A stretch of DNA of 64,000 nucleotides, from contig NC_091023.1 in the NCBI RefSeq assembly GCF_041296385.1, positions 5,642,924 to 5,706,923 of the forward strand, written 5' to 3'. Source of the DNA: Aphelocoma coerulescens. Lineage: Eukaryota; Chordata; Aves; Passeriformes; Corvidae. The notes beneath the pieces were generated by a model that was not told the DNA's origin, did no database searches, and saw only the letters and a program-made list of their open reading frames with translations. The translations under genes were made by a program, and so were the position numbers. Below are positions 1 through 12,300 of the stretch, piece by piece. The stretch's first letter is position 1. Each line of letters begins with the position of its first letter.

Positions 1-1544
1 TTTCTTCCTGTTTGGGCAGATTGTTTTGCCTTTCTAATGCTCCTCCTGGTCCTGCCAGTCCTGGGAGCACGAGGCTCAGAAGGGGAACTGAACTCACATA
101 TTCCTAAGAGCAATCACAAAAGCTGAGGTGGATGAGCTTTAATTTCCCTTGTTTTGAATTCCATCAGCAGTGACCCACAGCCATGAAGAGGTTTTGTCTG
201 CATGCAGTAATCAAGAAAGTCAGGAACTCACCTCAGAACTTGCTATGCAGGACTGCTTGTAGCCTTAGCTCTGAATGATTCATCAATTTATTTGATTGAC
301 AGGGTTGATAGAAGGTCTTAAGGGCTCTCCTGAGAATCAAAATCAAAAGAAAAATCCATATGTGAGGGTGCTCTATATCTTTCTAAAGCTTCTCTTATTT
401 GGGAACTAAGCTCATCTACTTTTAATTTCATATAATGAGAAAGTATGGACTTACCTTAGTAAGAACATGGCAAATATTAATTAAGTACTAGCGACTAAAA
501 AGAATATCAATAGCTACGAGGGAGGATAAGTCTGAGAGATTGGGGTTTAGACTGTAAAAAAATAATAACCAGAAAGCATAGGAATTACATGAAGTGCTTG
601 TTAATTAGAGAATATTGAAAGCAGGGGGATAATAACAAATGTCCACTTTTCACCTGTGACAATGGAGACAACTCCTTCCTAGAATTAAGTTGCTGGTCTT
701 TCTGTACATGGTGCTGTTAGAGTGGAGTACCAACATCATCACTGTTAGATCACGTACTTAATGATATGGAAGCATCAGATTGTGCCTTAATGTACCCTTC
801 TCCCCTAAACCATGTGGTGGTTTTAGGCTGACCTCATGAAGCTGAAATACCCATTTCTAAGAAACCCTCTCATGAAAAAAAGTCAAAATTCTATCACTAT
901 TGCTCCTACACTGGCAGAATTTCAGGGGGACACCTGACTGACCTGCTGTATCCGTGGCTTCCTTCCCAGCTGAGCTAAATCAGTTAACATCAGCTGGGGA
1001 TCTGCATCACATTTCTGGTTTCAGAATGAAACCTGTTTTATTAGGAGGACAGAGACAAACAAACTATAAATAAAACTGCATAAGGACTTTACAAATCAGT
1101 GCTTTAAAAACTTAACTTTTCATCAATCTAACTGCTGCTCTGCTCTCTGTGATGCCACTTTATCTCAGCAGAGACACAGGCAGCCTGTATTCTTTTAACC
1201 TCAGAGGCTGTCACTGGTCTTTGATATAGCAGCTGTCTCATAGCTACCACTAGATTTCAATTAAACCAGGCTATATTTAGGGTGAAAATAGGGTTATTTT
1301 CAACTGCCATACCTGCCAACTTTTATTCACTCTCAGCAGTAGTTATTTTATTTGATGTACCTGGTTTTAAGCTGTGCCATCCATAAAATTAAAAAGATAC
1401 CCAAAACTGTGATGTATTTTACATTCACATCACCAAAAATCTATCATTAAAAGCAGCAGTTCTCCAGAGAAGAACACACTTTAGGGCGATAAATAACAAA
1501 ATGCTCTCTACGCACAGCCAGGGTTGCTAGCACAGCCTTGCCAT

Positions 1545-1555
1545 GGGGGGGGGGG
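1545..1555 (+). repeat. G11 homopolymer tract
   Basis: Eleven consecutive G residues follow ccat. The tract is a mononucleotide microsatellite and is likely to vary in length between individuals or between sequencing reads. It has no visible link to a gene. Confidence 0.9.
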
Positions 1556-3087
1556 TGATACAAATGATTCTCTGGTGCCAAGGAGAACTAAACTGAAAAA
1601 TGTATTTATTTTTCACTGATCACAGGGGTCTGTTGCTAACATGGAAAGACTTGGTGTGTGGAACATCAGTGGAGCACTTTTGTGTGGTGTTCCAACCTAA
1701 AATGCTTGTTTTAGGGACAGATTATATGATTTGGGATTGAATAGTTCTGTCTCCTCACATTTTCACTTCAGACAGTCATTCCTTTCCTCCTCTTCTATCA
1801 ATACCACACGTGTTTTGTCAGCAGAAAATGGGTGAAAGCGCCATAAACAGAAACCTCAACCCTTGTTCCCCTTCCTTATGGTGGGAAACACCATATTACA
1901 GTATTCCAAAATCCTGTAATGCTCAGCCCATGGTCAGTATGATGCACTGTCATAAAAATCTGTTCCATGCACAGACAGACTGGGACACCGACCTGGCATC
2001 AGGAGTGCCTCTCTAACAAAACGTGTGAAGAGCCCATGTGTTTAGATAATGCAATTACCTGCATGAAAAGATGGGGCACATTTTTACATAAACAAGAAAG
2101 AAAATCTTACTTGAGTCATCTAAAATTTAATAGGCTACAAACATGGCTAAAGCAAAAGATGACCCTCTCATGCAAAAGCCTTCTCATAAACAGTCTGTAA
2201 TTACACTTGCTGCTGCTGTTTGGTTGATGGCACAGGCTTTATTAAGTGCAAGAGCTGTTTTTCTGTAAGGAAGCTTACTGGGGAGTGGATTAAAACAAGC
2301 ATGATCACATCCTGACATGCATAAAATGCTGATTGTCTCACTTGCCCTGTATGCCAAGTGCTTACTCTTGCAAGGTATTTGGAGCTGTCAACGCCAGCTG
2401 AACTCAGAGAGGCAGAGAGGTGCTCAGTACATCTTAAAAAGCCCTTGGCATCGAGAGCGGGCCTCAGACACACTTGATGTGTGCCAATAAAACATACCAC
2501 GGGAATGATGGCAATTACAGAGCAACTATTTGTATGAGCATTACTGGAACTCCATGGCCTCCTTCAGAGAAAGGATGCTGGCAAGACCAAAGGGGGATGC
2601 AGAAGAGCTACAGCTCTGGCTCAGAGGCTGGAAACCTGCCTGACCCTGACAGACTAAATGAAGCGAACCTGTGGCTCGTTGCATTCAAAATACAACATGA
2701 GAACAAGACTGTTTCAAGGGCCAAATGGAGACACTGAGAATGCTGGAATGGTTATACCTTGAAGTTCTGCAGTGCATTCTGCCATAGCCTTCAGCTGTGT
2801 ATGCTTGGGTGTATTCATCACCTCCTTCAGCTGGGGCATAAAATGGACAGGGCATACCAGGGCACACTCATGGGGGCATTATTCAACATTCTGCTTTAGC
2901 ACTGCTCTTCCAAGCAAGGCCCTAAACGCTGCCTTGTTCACTGTACTTTCACCAAGCCCAGCTATGAATATAGAACACTTAATTTTTATTGGTTTTTTTT
3001 TTAAGTGGCAAGATGGTATCAGAACACTTCAAAGCATCACAGAATGTATTTCCACAACAAAGATACCAAATGCTCATCCAGGCTGCC

Positions 3088-3106
3088 TTTTTTTTTTTTT
3101 TTTTTT
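3088..3106 (+). repeat. T19 homopolymer tract
   Basis: Nineteen consecutive T residues. A second, shorter T10 tract lies at 2993-3002. Read on the minus strand these are A tracts, but no retroelement body or target-site duplication was recognised beside them, so they are best called simple repeats and not element tails. Confidence 0.9.
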
Positions 3107-3188
3107 AACTGGTAAAAACAACCCAAAAGTTGTGCTTCCCTCTCCTTATTCTTGCACAAACTGGATCATTTTGGCTGAAACTTACAAG

Positions 3189-3211
3189 AAAAACAAAACA
3201 AAAAACAAAAA
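3189..3211 (+). repeat. A-rich simple repeat (AAAAC-type)
   Basis: A short impure run of A4-A6 blocks separated by single C residues, of the (AAAAC)n low-complexity class. It is one reason the overlapping open frames read as lysine and asparagine rich, and it argues that those frames are not genes. Confidence 0.8.
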
Positions 3212-5592
3212 CCACTACAAGTGTTTCCTTACTTTGGAATGAAAATAACCCTGACTGGAAAATGAACCTAATGGTTCCACTTTGGCAAAATGATAAGCAA
3301 TTGGTAAGAAAAGAATCCTACAGTGAGAAGCATGGAGCAACCATTATATATATCCCCAAGGCTGTTAAAGAGTGAGTGTGTGTGTGGAGAGGGAATTCCT
3401 CAAAGCAGAGAAGGATCTTCATTACCTGAGAGATACAGGTGTAAAAAAACCCTCTAAATGGCAGCAATTCAGATGAGATAAGATTCTTCTTTTTTTAACC
3501 ACCAGGGAAGTAGATATGAGAGCAGCCCATTCAGGGATGTGTTAAAATTTCCATTTCTTGAAGTCTTAGAATCCCCAGCAGACATACAACTAAAAATACA
3601 TTGGTTCCAACAGATGCTGGGAGATCAGTGCCAGAATCTTCCAGTGCAGTGGCCAGAGCTGTGTAGGATGGCAGGCTACAGAATTCCTTCTGCCCCCAAA
3701 TGTTCCTCTTCATACAGTGAACACACTGAATTACCATGACTGTCTTGTCAAGTGCATGAGATTTTTTTGTTCTGAAACCTATGCCTATTGCTTTTTGGGT
3801 AGTTGGAGGTCTTTAAATCCTTTTTCCCCTTTTAGTGTGCACACCAAACCTCTCCTTTTCCTAGGAGCAATGCCATGACAGCAGCTGATCCCCACAAGAC
3901 AAGGGTGCAGCAGAGGTTGCCTACCAAGCTTTCAGAACAGTTCTAGTGAGTATGAGCTTAGTATGTGCTTAAACTGTGCACTCAAAACCCATTGGCTTCC
4001 CAAAATTTTGTCCATGCCTCTGGAATCACACAGACACGCAGCAGTTCTTCTGCAAAACTTCCTGGCATCCCAAAGCTCCTGCTTCAGTACTAACCAGAGC
4101 AGAAGACCAAAAACTTGCAATCTGTTTTTCAGTTTGATTACCATTATTTCTGCCTCTTATGGCTTCCTTTTGCTGGAGTTTAGCACCATCTCTTATATTT
4201 TACCTTTTTTTGGCAATGTTTACAGATTCTTCACCTTCTGTTCTAGAGTTCAGAACCATTCCTGATGTCTCGTGTGGTTTTTAACTGCATGCCTAAAATA
4301 CATCTGTAATTCCTTGCTGGATTTTCAGTATTCTTGAGCTCCAAGGCCTTCATGCCTCTCTAACCACTCCTTATCAATTTATTCCACCTCTGATTCCCAT
4401 GTGCCAGTTGCCAATTTTTTCCCATTGCTCCTTATTGTGAAGCTGACAAGGAGCACAGCAAAACTGACACAGCGAGGCACAGAGATGCTGCAGGAAGAGC
4501 TCAGAATTGACAAGTGACAGTGGAAAAGTGGCAGTGACCAGGTTTTCTCCCTGAAATCTGATTTCACGTTCAGCATTCCTTGAGATGAAATAGCAATAAA
4601 CAGGTCTTTTGGTTTTACTCCTTTCTGTGATCATATAGAAATATGACTAGTTTAGACCCAGTACTCAGAGGAATCTCAGTTTTGCTGGGATTATTTGATA
4701 ACCATTAGGCTTGTACTTATTTGCTAAAGCTAAAGCAACAGATATCTATTATTGGGAGGAAGAGGAGGACTTCAAGGAAGGCCAGTGGGTCTGAGAAAAT
4801 CTGACTGAATGTGATGGTAGGGAGGAACCAGGCAGAGACAGCAGCAGATCAGTTTTGCTGACCAACTGAAGGCTCATTAGTGTGTCAGGAAAGGTTTGTG
4901 GCCCCAAGCCCCCACTGGGCTGTCAGGCACAGGGCTGGGGGACCCCTTGGGGCAGCTCCCTCTGTGCACAGGAATCTGACCATGGAGACAGCTCAAGGCC
5001 CAGGCTCTTTGTGCTCTACCTGCCTGGGGACACCAGGACAAATGCAAAGAGGACCTATTTTAGTCACTGCACATAAATAGTAGCCACCCACTGCAAGCAA
5101 TGGCTTTGTTCTTCTCTACTCCAGTCCAACACATAAGGCTTCCACAGCAGCCTGACCTTAAATCTCAATTCACTCTCAAATCCCAAGGGAGAGGGAGCTC
5201 TGTGAGAACTCCTGGAGATGGGTCATTAAATTAACATTTTTGTCTCATTAGCTTTTGAAAGCAGCAGTTACAGCACGAGGGACTTGGCCTGGTGATATAC
5301 CTACACATGCACAGCTTGCTTCTACTAAACCCATTAGACCACATCTGCCTAGAGTACATTTTTCTGGCCAGAACCCATAATATTAATCTCTGCTGTGTCC
5401 TACATCCAAAATCTAATTTTACACTTACTGTATTGGGAGATGCTGCATGAATAAAGGGATATGTCATTCTCACTCCTTTTGCACATGGAGCCACTCTGGG
5501 TCCCACTCCTGCACTGCAGGAATCACAGTCAGTTTGGGGACGGCTTGGGGACCCAGAGGACACCAGAAGCCCAAGAGCACTGGTGGGAGCAG

Positions 5593-5703
5593 GGATGGAT
5601 GGGGCTCTGAGTAAGCTGGTACAGTGGAAGGGTCCCTGCCCATGCAGAGGGCTTGGAAGTAGATGATCTTTAAGGTCCCTTCCAACTCACACTGTGATTC
5701 TGA
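5593..5703 (+). mobile_element. CR1 LINE fragment, 3' end (5'-truncated)
   Basis: This is the 3' end of a chicken-repeat-1 non-LTR retrotransposon in plus orientation. What is seen: a block reading ggatggggctctgagtaa, then a segment ending gtccctgcccatgcagaggg, then agatgat followed by ctttaaggtcccttccaa, and a terminal tgtgattctgag. This order matches the CR1 3' untranslated region as known in birds, whose tail carries short attctatg-type repeats. Only about 110 bp is recognisable. No reverse transcriptase or endonuclease reading frame precedes it, as is usual for 5'-truncated CR1 copies. The left boundary is approximate because homology fades upstream. The copy is diverged from the consensus and certainly inactive. 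Confidence 0.9.
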
Positions 5704-8700
5704 GAAACTGTGTAGAAAAAATGTGCAGAATACACCGTTCTGGATGAATCTGGTGAAAAAAAGACAAAGCTACCTTGCTCTGCTAATGCCGATGTTTCTA
5801 TACTGTTACAAAATTTGATTAACACATCTAATAGGACAAGACAGTACCTAGCAGCTGTCAGTAAGTATTTAGCCTCTGGCTGGCTTGCTTATCCTGAAAA
5901 GATTAAAGAAGCTGCAAATGTACTTCACAGCAGAGACAAGGAACTAAACAAGATTATTAGCCTTCATGAGAATGAACACCAATAAAATGACACGGGAGAG
6001 CTTAATGCTATTTCTTGAACAAGAAGTCACTATTCTTTATAAACTTAATATTTCACAAATTCCAAGACAATATATCTTGGGAAGAACTGTGGGAAGTACT
6101 GAGCATCACAGAACCAGCATTTCCCAGCCACAGGTACCATGTGTGACGCAGTCTGTGAGAACGGGGCGTGAGTGCGCACGCTTCACCCCGACATGGAGGA
6201 ATGCCATTCACAGATGTCTGTGCTCAACAGTCTGTGCTCAGTTTCTGAGAGGATGGCACAGAGAACAGGAGTTATTCTCAGGAACCAATATCCCCTGGGT
6301 TGTCTAGTGCATATCTGTCATTAATCTGATGGTGACATTTGGGGCTGCCTCATTTTACTACTGCTCTTATTGTTAGGGGTCAGATTGCTGTTAGCACAAG
6401 TTTACTTCTCAACCTTGCTGCACACTGAATCCCAGACTCTCAGGAGTATTTATACCAAAATTTTGGGCCAGGCAGTGAGAAATATTGTATTCCCCCTACA
6501 GCCAGGAGAAGTCAGAGCAGAGAAATGTAAATGGATGGAAACCAATCAGCAGGCAATCTAAGTGATTTAATGGATATCTGGCTCTGCCAGGCAGTACCCT
6601 ACTCCAGGTTAAACCTGGTTTTAAGTGGGAGACTACACATTTAAAGCACCCTGCTCTACTTAAAGCTTATTACAGCAATCTACAAAATCAGTGGATTGCC
6701 TTTTGATTACATCTAGGAGACTGCAAACATCCCAGAGATGGGGTCTTTCCTCTTCTAAGTATTTGCACAGCGTGCAGGACCAGAAGTATCTTTGTCAGGC
6801 ACTCAGGACCCTAATGGAATACAAACAACAGTTACCAGGAGGCAGCTGCTCAGTACCACTGTTACCTTAGGCAAGTATAATGTTTTGTATTAACTTAAAA
6901 TTGACATTGAAAACAGCTGAATTAACCTAGTATTAGAGGTGTGTAGTCCATACTGTGCTGTGCTTCAAGGAATTTGTGAGCTAAACACCTTTTTTACCTA
7001 CTCATGAAATTTTGACGTCAGAGTAAAAGAGCATTAAATATTAACTGATTCCTCAGAGGTTTAGAGATTATTTCTTTCTAAATAGGCTAAAAACCCTACA
7101 GTTAAAAATTATAGCTGAAAGTTTACAACTCAGCAAGTAACTTCAAGTTACAGTAAATAATTGGAAGACCAGAGCTGATAATAGAATTGTCTTCCCTGGC
7201 TTCTGGTCATCCTCTCTTTTATTGTTTCCCTCTTCCTGACACAGTGAATGGTGAGTGACTGGTGGTAGTCAGGTGGGTATAACATGTAGTACCTTAGGAA
7301 GTGTAATTTAGCATTAATTAGTACCACTTTAGATAAAGTTAATGGCCAACATAGTTGTCCGTTAACTAAACAAAACTTGAAATTAGAGTCTAATTATCAA
7401 AAGAAGAGTTTAAAGAGTATCTGAGAGTTTTTTTGGTTTAGTTTTTCCCTCTATTTCAGATTAAAACCTAAATCAATAACCAGGTGTAGCGCAAGATTGT
7501 GTTTTAGTTTTGCTATTTGGCTTTTTTAAAAAAATCTTTTACATAGAGCAAAGTTAAATGCACTGATTTTCCTTTAAGTTTAAATCTGACGTGCTAGCTG
7601 CATTTAGCAAAACGATGCCATAGTTGTGGAATACTAATTAAGAAGCCCCAACCCAAAACAATTCTCTCCCCTCTGTTTAAATAGAAGGCTGGTGCATATC
7701 AAACTCTGTCATCAGCTATTATTCAAATTGAAATAGGTCAGGTCCCTGAACACCTAGAAATTAGCCTGGAAATTCCCTCAATTAATGAAACCCTGTCTGC
7801 CTGGATTTATACTGCCTTACCCATAAGACTTGGACAATCATAGCTGTAGCATGTAAAATTAATCTCATTCTGTTACTTTCTGTGGAAGGGTATTTTGATT
7901 GCACTCTGACCCCTGAGAGAAAGGTTAATACTTGTTCATTCTCCTGCAGTTTGCTCAGCAGACATGCAGCTCCTGCAGTCCAGCTTACTGGCGGCAGCAG
8001 TCACAGGCCCTGAAGAACTAGACAGAATCCACAGTTCACCCAGTGCATGTCCTCAAAGCAAGATGCTTACCCTGGCTTGATAAGACACCGGGGTAAAGCA
8101 GCACCTTATTTTCTTACACTCCATCTATTGACATGGAAATGCTCATATTTAATTTACTTTAAAAAAACTATTCTTTTTCCAAAAACTCCCTCAGTTACTT
8201 GAAACTATCAGTTGTTCTCTCGCCTTCTTCCCTTTCCACTGTCTGCACACAGGATTTGTCCTGGAGCACCACACTGTGCTGCAGGGTGCCATTCCCCCTG
8301 ACATTTATAGGCAATTCCACCCAACCAGACATTTACCTCTTCTGGAGTTTGCTCCAGGCTTTCTGTAAGTTTGAACTTTGCTGTGCTGGGTGGAAGGAGT
8401 TGGGCTGCTCACTCTCAATGATGCTGTTTGTAACCAGCTCTTACCCCGTCACAGATATGTGCTCTAGAAACTGAGAATGAATTAAGTGACTGCTCTTCAT
8501 TAAATAAAATGTTGCCAGCCTCAACAGTAATGTAATTGTCACAGTGATTTAAAACAAACAAAAAAGGCACAATGCAAGTAGCTGAAGTTCAGGGGTGGAT
8601 TAAGTTAAGCTTGTGCATAACACCAACATCCCTGGTCCTGTTTTTGATTGTGTGGTCTTCAACCACAAGGAAGAAAGTGCTCATTGGCACTTACTGCCAA

Positions 8701-9300
8701 CATTCTCATCCCATAGATAGGGTAAAATAAAGTCATGTGTAAAAAAAACGTATGGGGATGGGGAAGGATTTTGTTGAAATACTGGGCTAGGATCAGAGAA
8801 ATCCACCTTACCCTCAGCCCATACAGGGTGTGCTTTCCCACCAGGGGAGTGAAGTGCACAGCTCTGCCTGCAGCCTCCCTCACCTGTACTGAGGTGTCTT
8901 GGCCCCAGACTGGCTCTGCCATGGACTGCAAAGGGGGCTTTGGCCAAGGCTTTCTGTCTGCTACTCCCTCACCAGTCAAGTCTCCCACCATGCCCCCTTC
9001 TTCTGACCTTACCCCTTCTGTTCCCAAAGTTTTACACTGGAGATACTGTCTCTGTCCTTGTGCTGGCAGACTCCTTCTTCCAACACACTCCCGAAACAGA
9101 ATTTTTACCCTCAGGCCCTAATTCAATCCTGTTCTGCCAAAATCTGGTGTTGAAGATAACTGCTGCAGAAAATTGTCAAAGTGCTCAGTCTTCAAGGAAG
9201 ACTCAGTTCTTCTCACAAGAAAGAAACTTGTCCTTTCCTTTCTTTTCTAAATTTTTGAAATCCTTTATTTTATCTAAGTGAACTTAGATTAAAAATGAGG
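5704..9300. other. AT-leaning non-coding DNA
   Basis: No gene is supported. A small CpG-rich cluster at 6147-6190 is listed separately. From about 6900 to 7860 the sequence is AT-rich with many TAAT and ATTA cores, and it lacks any open frame above 60 codons. The open frames near 8659-9121 overlap on opposite strands and show no recognisable domain. Stops are dense elsewhere. Confidence 0.6.
6147..6190. other. Small CpG cluster
   Basis: Six CpG dinucleotides fall within 44 bp, in a region where CpG is otherwise rare. It is far too short for a CpG island. It could be an unmethylated regulatory site, a recently inserted sequence not yet decayed, or chance. Confidence 0.5.
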
Positions 9301-9350
9301 TTATATATAGATATGGACATGAATATATACTTGTATATATAAATATAATG
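9301..9350. repeat. AT-rich low-complexity patch
   Basis: About 50 bp dominated by TATATA blocks. It is an imperfect AT microsatellite with no gene association visible. Confidence 0.8.
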
Positions 9351-12300
9351 GCCCTAAGGGACCCATCAGACGTGAGGTGAGAACAAACCTTGAATGGTTT
9401 AAGATGTTTCTGATGGTCAGGACCCAGATGAAACAAAGTGTACTCACCTGGTGTGAAACAACCTAGTTTTAAGTCACCTTCACTGACCAGAGGTGCCCTT
9501 ATATCTCTTTAATGGGGTAGTCAAATAAGTGATGAAATTAAAAGAGCATGTCTAATTTACATGCATAATTACATCAGCCATATATGCAAATTATGGCCTG
9601 AAGGTCTGTCCTTAAAGAGGCAGAAGCAAGAAGAGGATGATGTAGGACTGGAGAGTAACAGGCAGTTTCAGACTCAGATGAGCACAGAGCTCAGCCTTAT
9701 GGCCAGAGCCCCTTATTTTGAAAACAAAGTCTGGTTATGGCACATGAAAACTGCTCTTATCTTGCAGGTTCCAGGGCTCCCTGGGCTCACACCCAAGGTG
9801 CCTGCACTCATGGGGATGGGCTGCACAGCTCTCTGTGCACAGTGCTCACACTGCCCCTCACTGCACAAGTGCTGCTCTCTGCCACATCACCCACTGCTGC
9901 AAGGAGAGCTGATCCCAGGCAGTGCTATTTCTAGACAGGCTGTGCTAGAATAGCAAAAATCCAAGAGTTTAAGAAATGTAGAGCATTTTGCTTAGGAACT
10001 GTCACTCACTTGAGGTTCACCCTGCCCTGTTCAGCTGCTGTTCCCATCTGTACCCTCTGTTTGGTTTTCTATTCCTATTCTGAAACTGAATTGGTAAGCA
10101 GAAAATTTTAGTTACTGAATAAACTACTGCCAAAAATCTCTGAAGAATACACTGAAAAGCAATGAGGTTGCTGTGTGATAGGCAAAGAACAACTTCCAGT
10201 CTGGAGAAACTCAGGCAGAGACAGACCCTCAGCATTATGGCCTGTTGGGCCACGTGCTTGTCCCACAGGAGGTGGGTGCTGCTCCTGTCCAGAAATTAAA
10301 TAGAGTTCTGCCATTTTTAAGAACAACCTCTCAGTGATTGATGGGATCAGCTGCCCTGGAGTCTCTGGTACACAGCACCTACTCCTACTGTACCTGGCAC
10401 TGAGAGACTGGCAGCGGGTGCCAGTTGAGGGGGCTGACATTGTCAACATGACACGAATTCTAAAGAACACACTCTGGGTAGAAACTGTCCTGCAAGGGCA
10501 GGATTTCTTATGGCTGAGACTCTTGCTTCAGACTGTTTTCACTTATTTCACTGCGATGCCTGAAACTGGCTTATTAGGAGCATTCAGCTTATCAGTTAAA
10601 TGGATTTTTGAGTAGCTCTTCATCATCTCCCTTCAATATTGTCAGGTTTTGAGGGAAGATGTTTATAAGCCATTATACAGAGATGTCTTTTATGTGCGAT
10701 AAAGAGCTCTTTCTCCAAGATCTCTACACTCACACTCCAACATATAATCAGCTTTTACAGCTATATTAAAGTCTTCAGAATAGGTGGTTGGTTTCTACAG
10801 TGGGAATCCCTGGTATATCCCTTAATTACACCATTGCTCAATACAAGAGTATAGGAATACATTTAATATAATACATGCAACATTTTTATCATGAAAACTG
10901 CAATTACTTTCAATAGAACAACAGTTTCCAGCCAGAAAAGCTGACCTGACTGTTTTTCTCCCGGCAAATGCTGAAACCAGCCCATGCTGAAACCAGCACT
11001 TAACACGCTGCAATATAGAAGAGAATCTCTCCTCTGACTGGACAAATTATAAAAACTAATGCTTATACTGTAAATAGCTTTAAATGCCATAGGACCTGTG
11101 TGTAAATTAGGGTACCATTAGACTATGCTCATTTACACCAGGCCTCTAACTAGCCTACAACCCTGTATAACTCCAGGATTAATTGCTGGTGCTTTGTCAG
11201 TGAATGGTCTTTTGTTAGTTCTCTCAGCAGGCGTTCTGCCTTTCTGGGTGGATCGCCTCACATGAACCTGATACACCAAGAGTTATGGCATATCCTGTAC
11301 TCTCCCTGCACGGGAAACAGAAGTTTTAATTGTCTCTTCTTATTATACCTCAAAACACACTTCCTTCGTGCTTGTGGAGAATGGAGGAAGAATGACAGCG
11401 GTTTAGTAACAGCGAGCCTTTCACTAATCTTTGCAATCAGATCTTTGGGACTTTGCTGCCATCACACAGAGCAATCACTTCACACAAGTGAGAAATCAGC
11501 GCAGCTTCAGTTCCTGATAAAGTTCAGTACAGGAACCAGCTAAGCCTGGGCATACCACATCCGTCTTTCTGCTTGGTGCTCTGTTTTGACAACTGCTGTG
11601 TTTGTGTCCCTTCAGATAATATTTGTCTAACACTAACATAATCAATCTAATTTGAGAGTCAAATTTAACATGTCTCAATCTATACCTAGGCTCCATATGT
11701 TGTGTGCATTCTGGTATGTATTAGCACAGCTGAGTGCCGTGAGGCATATTAACAAATCTCATCTGTAATTTGCTACTTATTTTAAAAGAACTTTGTTGTA
11801 GAAGTTCTGCAGCCAATTCACTACATGCGTGAAGTCAGCAGAACAACTCATTTCCTACTCTAATAAGACTCCAGTCTCTGGTTGGGATGGTTGGTTGCCA
11901 GAAGAAATGGCTTTCTTAAGAATGGAAGCACACAATTGCCTTTCTTAGCTGCTCTATTATTCATTGTCAATCTAATGACCTTGCCATTTGTTTTTTCAGT
12001 GTGGATTCAGAGCTTTCTTTTGCACTGAAAAGGTCACATTGCCTTCTCTGTTTCCCCTCCCCTCAGATAATTTTCTTGATATTTTTTAACTACTCATTTT
12101 CAGAGCAACTTCACTCACATTTCCACCTTTTCCTTCTTTCTCCCCCAAATCTGTGTATTGGCCAGCTTCTCAACCAGCATACACAGAAACAATTCCAGTG
12201 ACTCAGGCAAAGCCACTCCAAATTGTCTCAGAGTTCGCCATTTGTCCCCCAAAATTATCAGGTAACTTCTGGAAGTCATGTCCATTCAAAGCCCTGCATC

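Larger units (their letters stand above)
1..5592. other. Non-coding unique DNA, no gene seen
   Basis: All six frames are interrupted every few tens of codons, and the longest open stretch (156 codons, near 2772-3242) runs through two T tracts and reads as low-complexity sequence. No domain, tRNA box pattern or retroelement end was recognised. The stretch holds a G11 tract, a T10 tract, a T19 tract and an A-rich patch, listed separately. A modestly GC-rich patch lies at about 4890-5050. A small exon or a regulatory element could be present, but nothing in the sequence identifies one. Confidence 0.6.
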
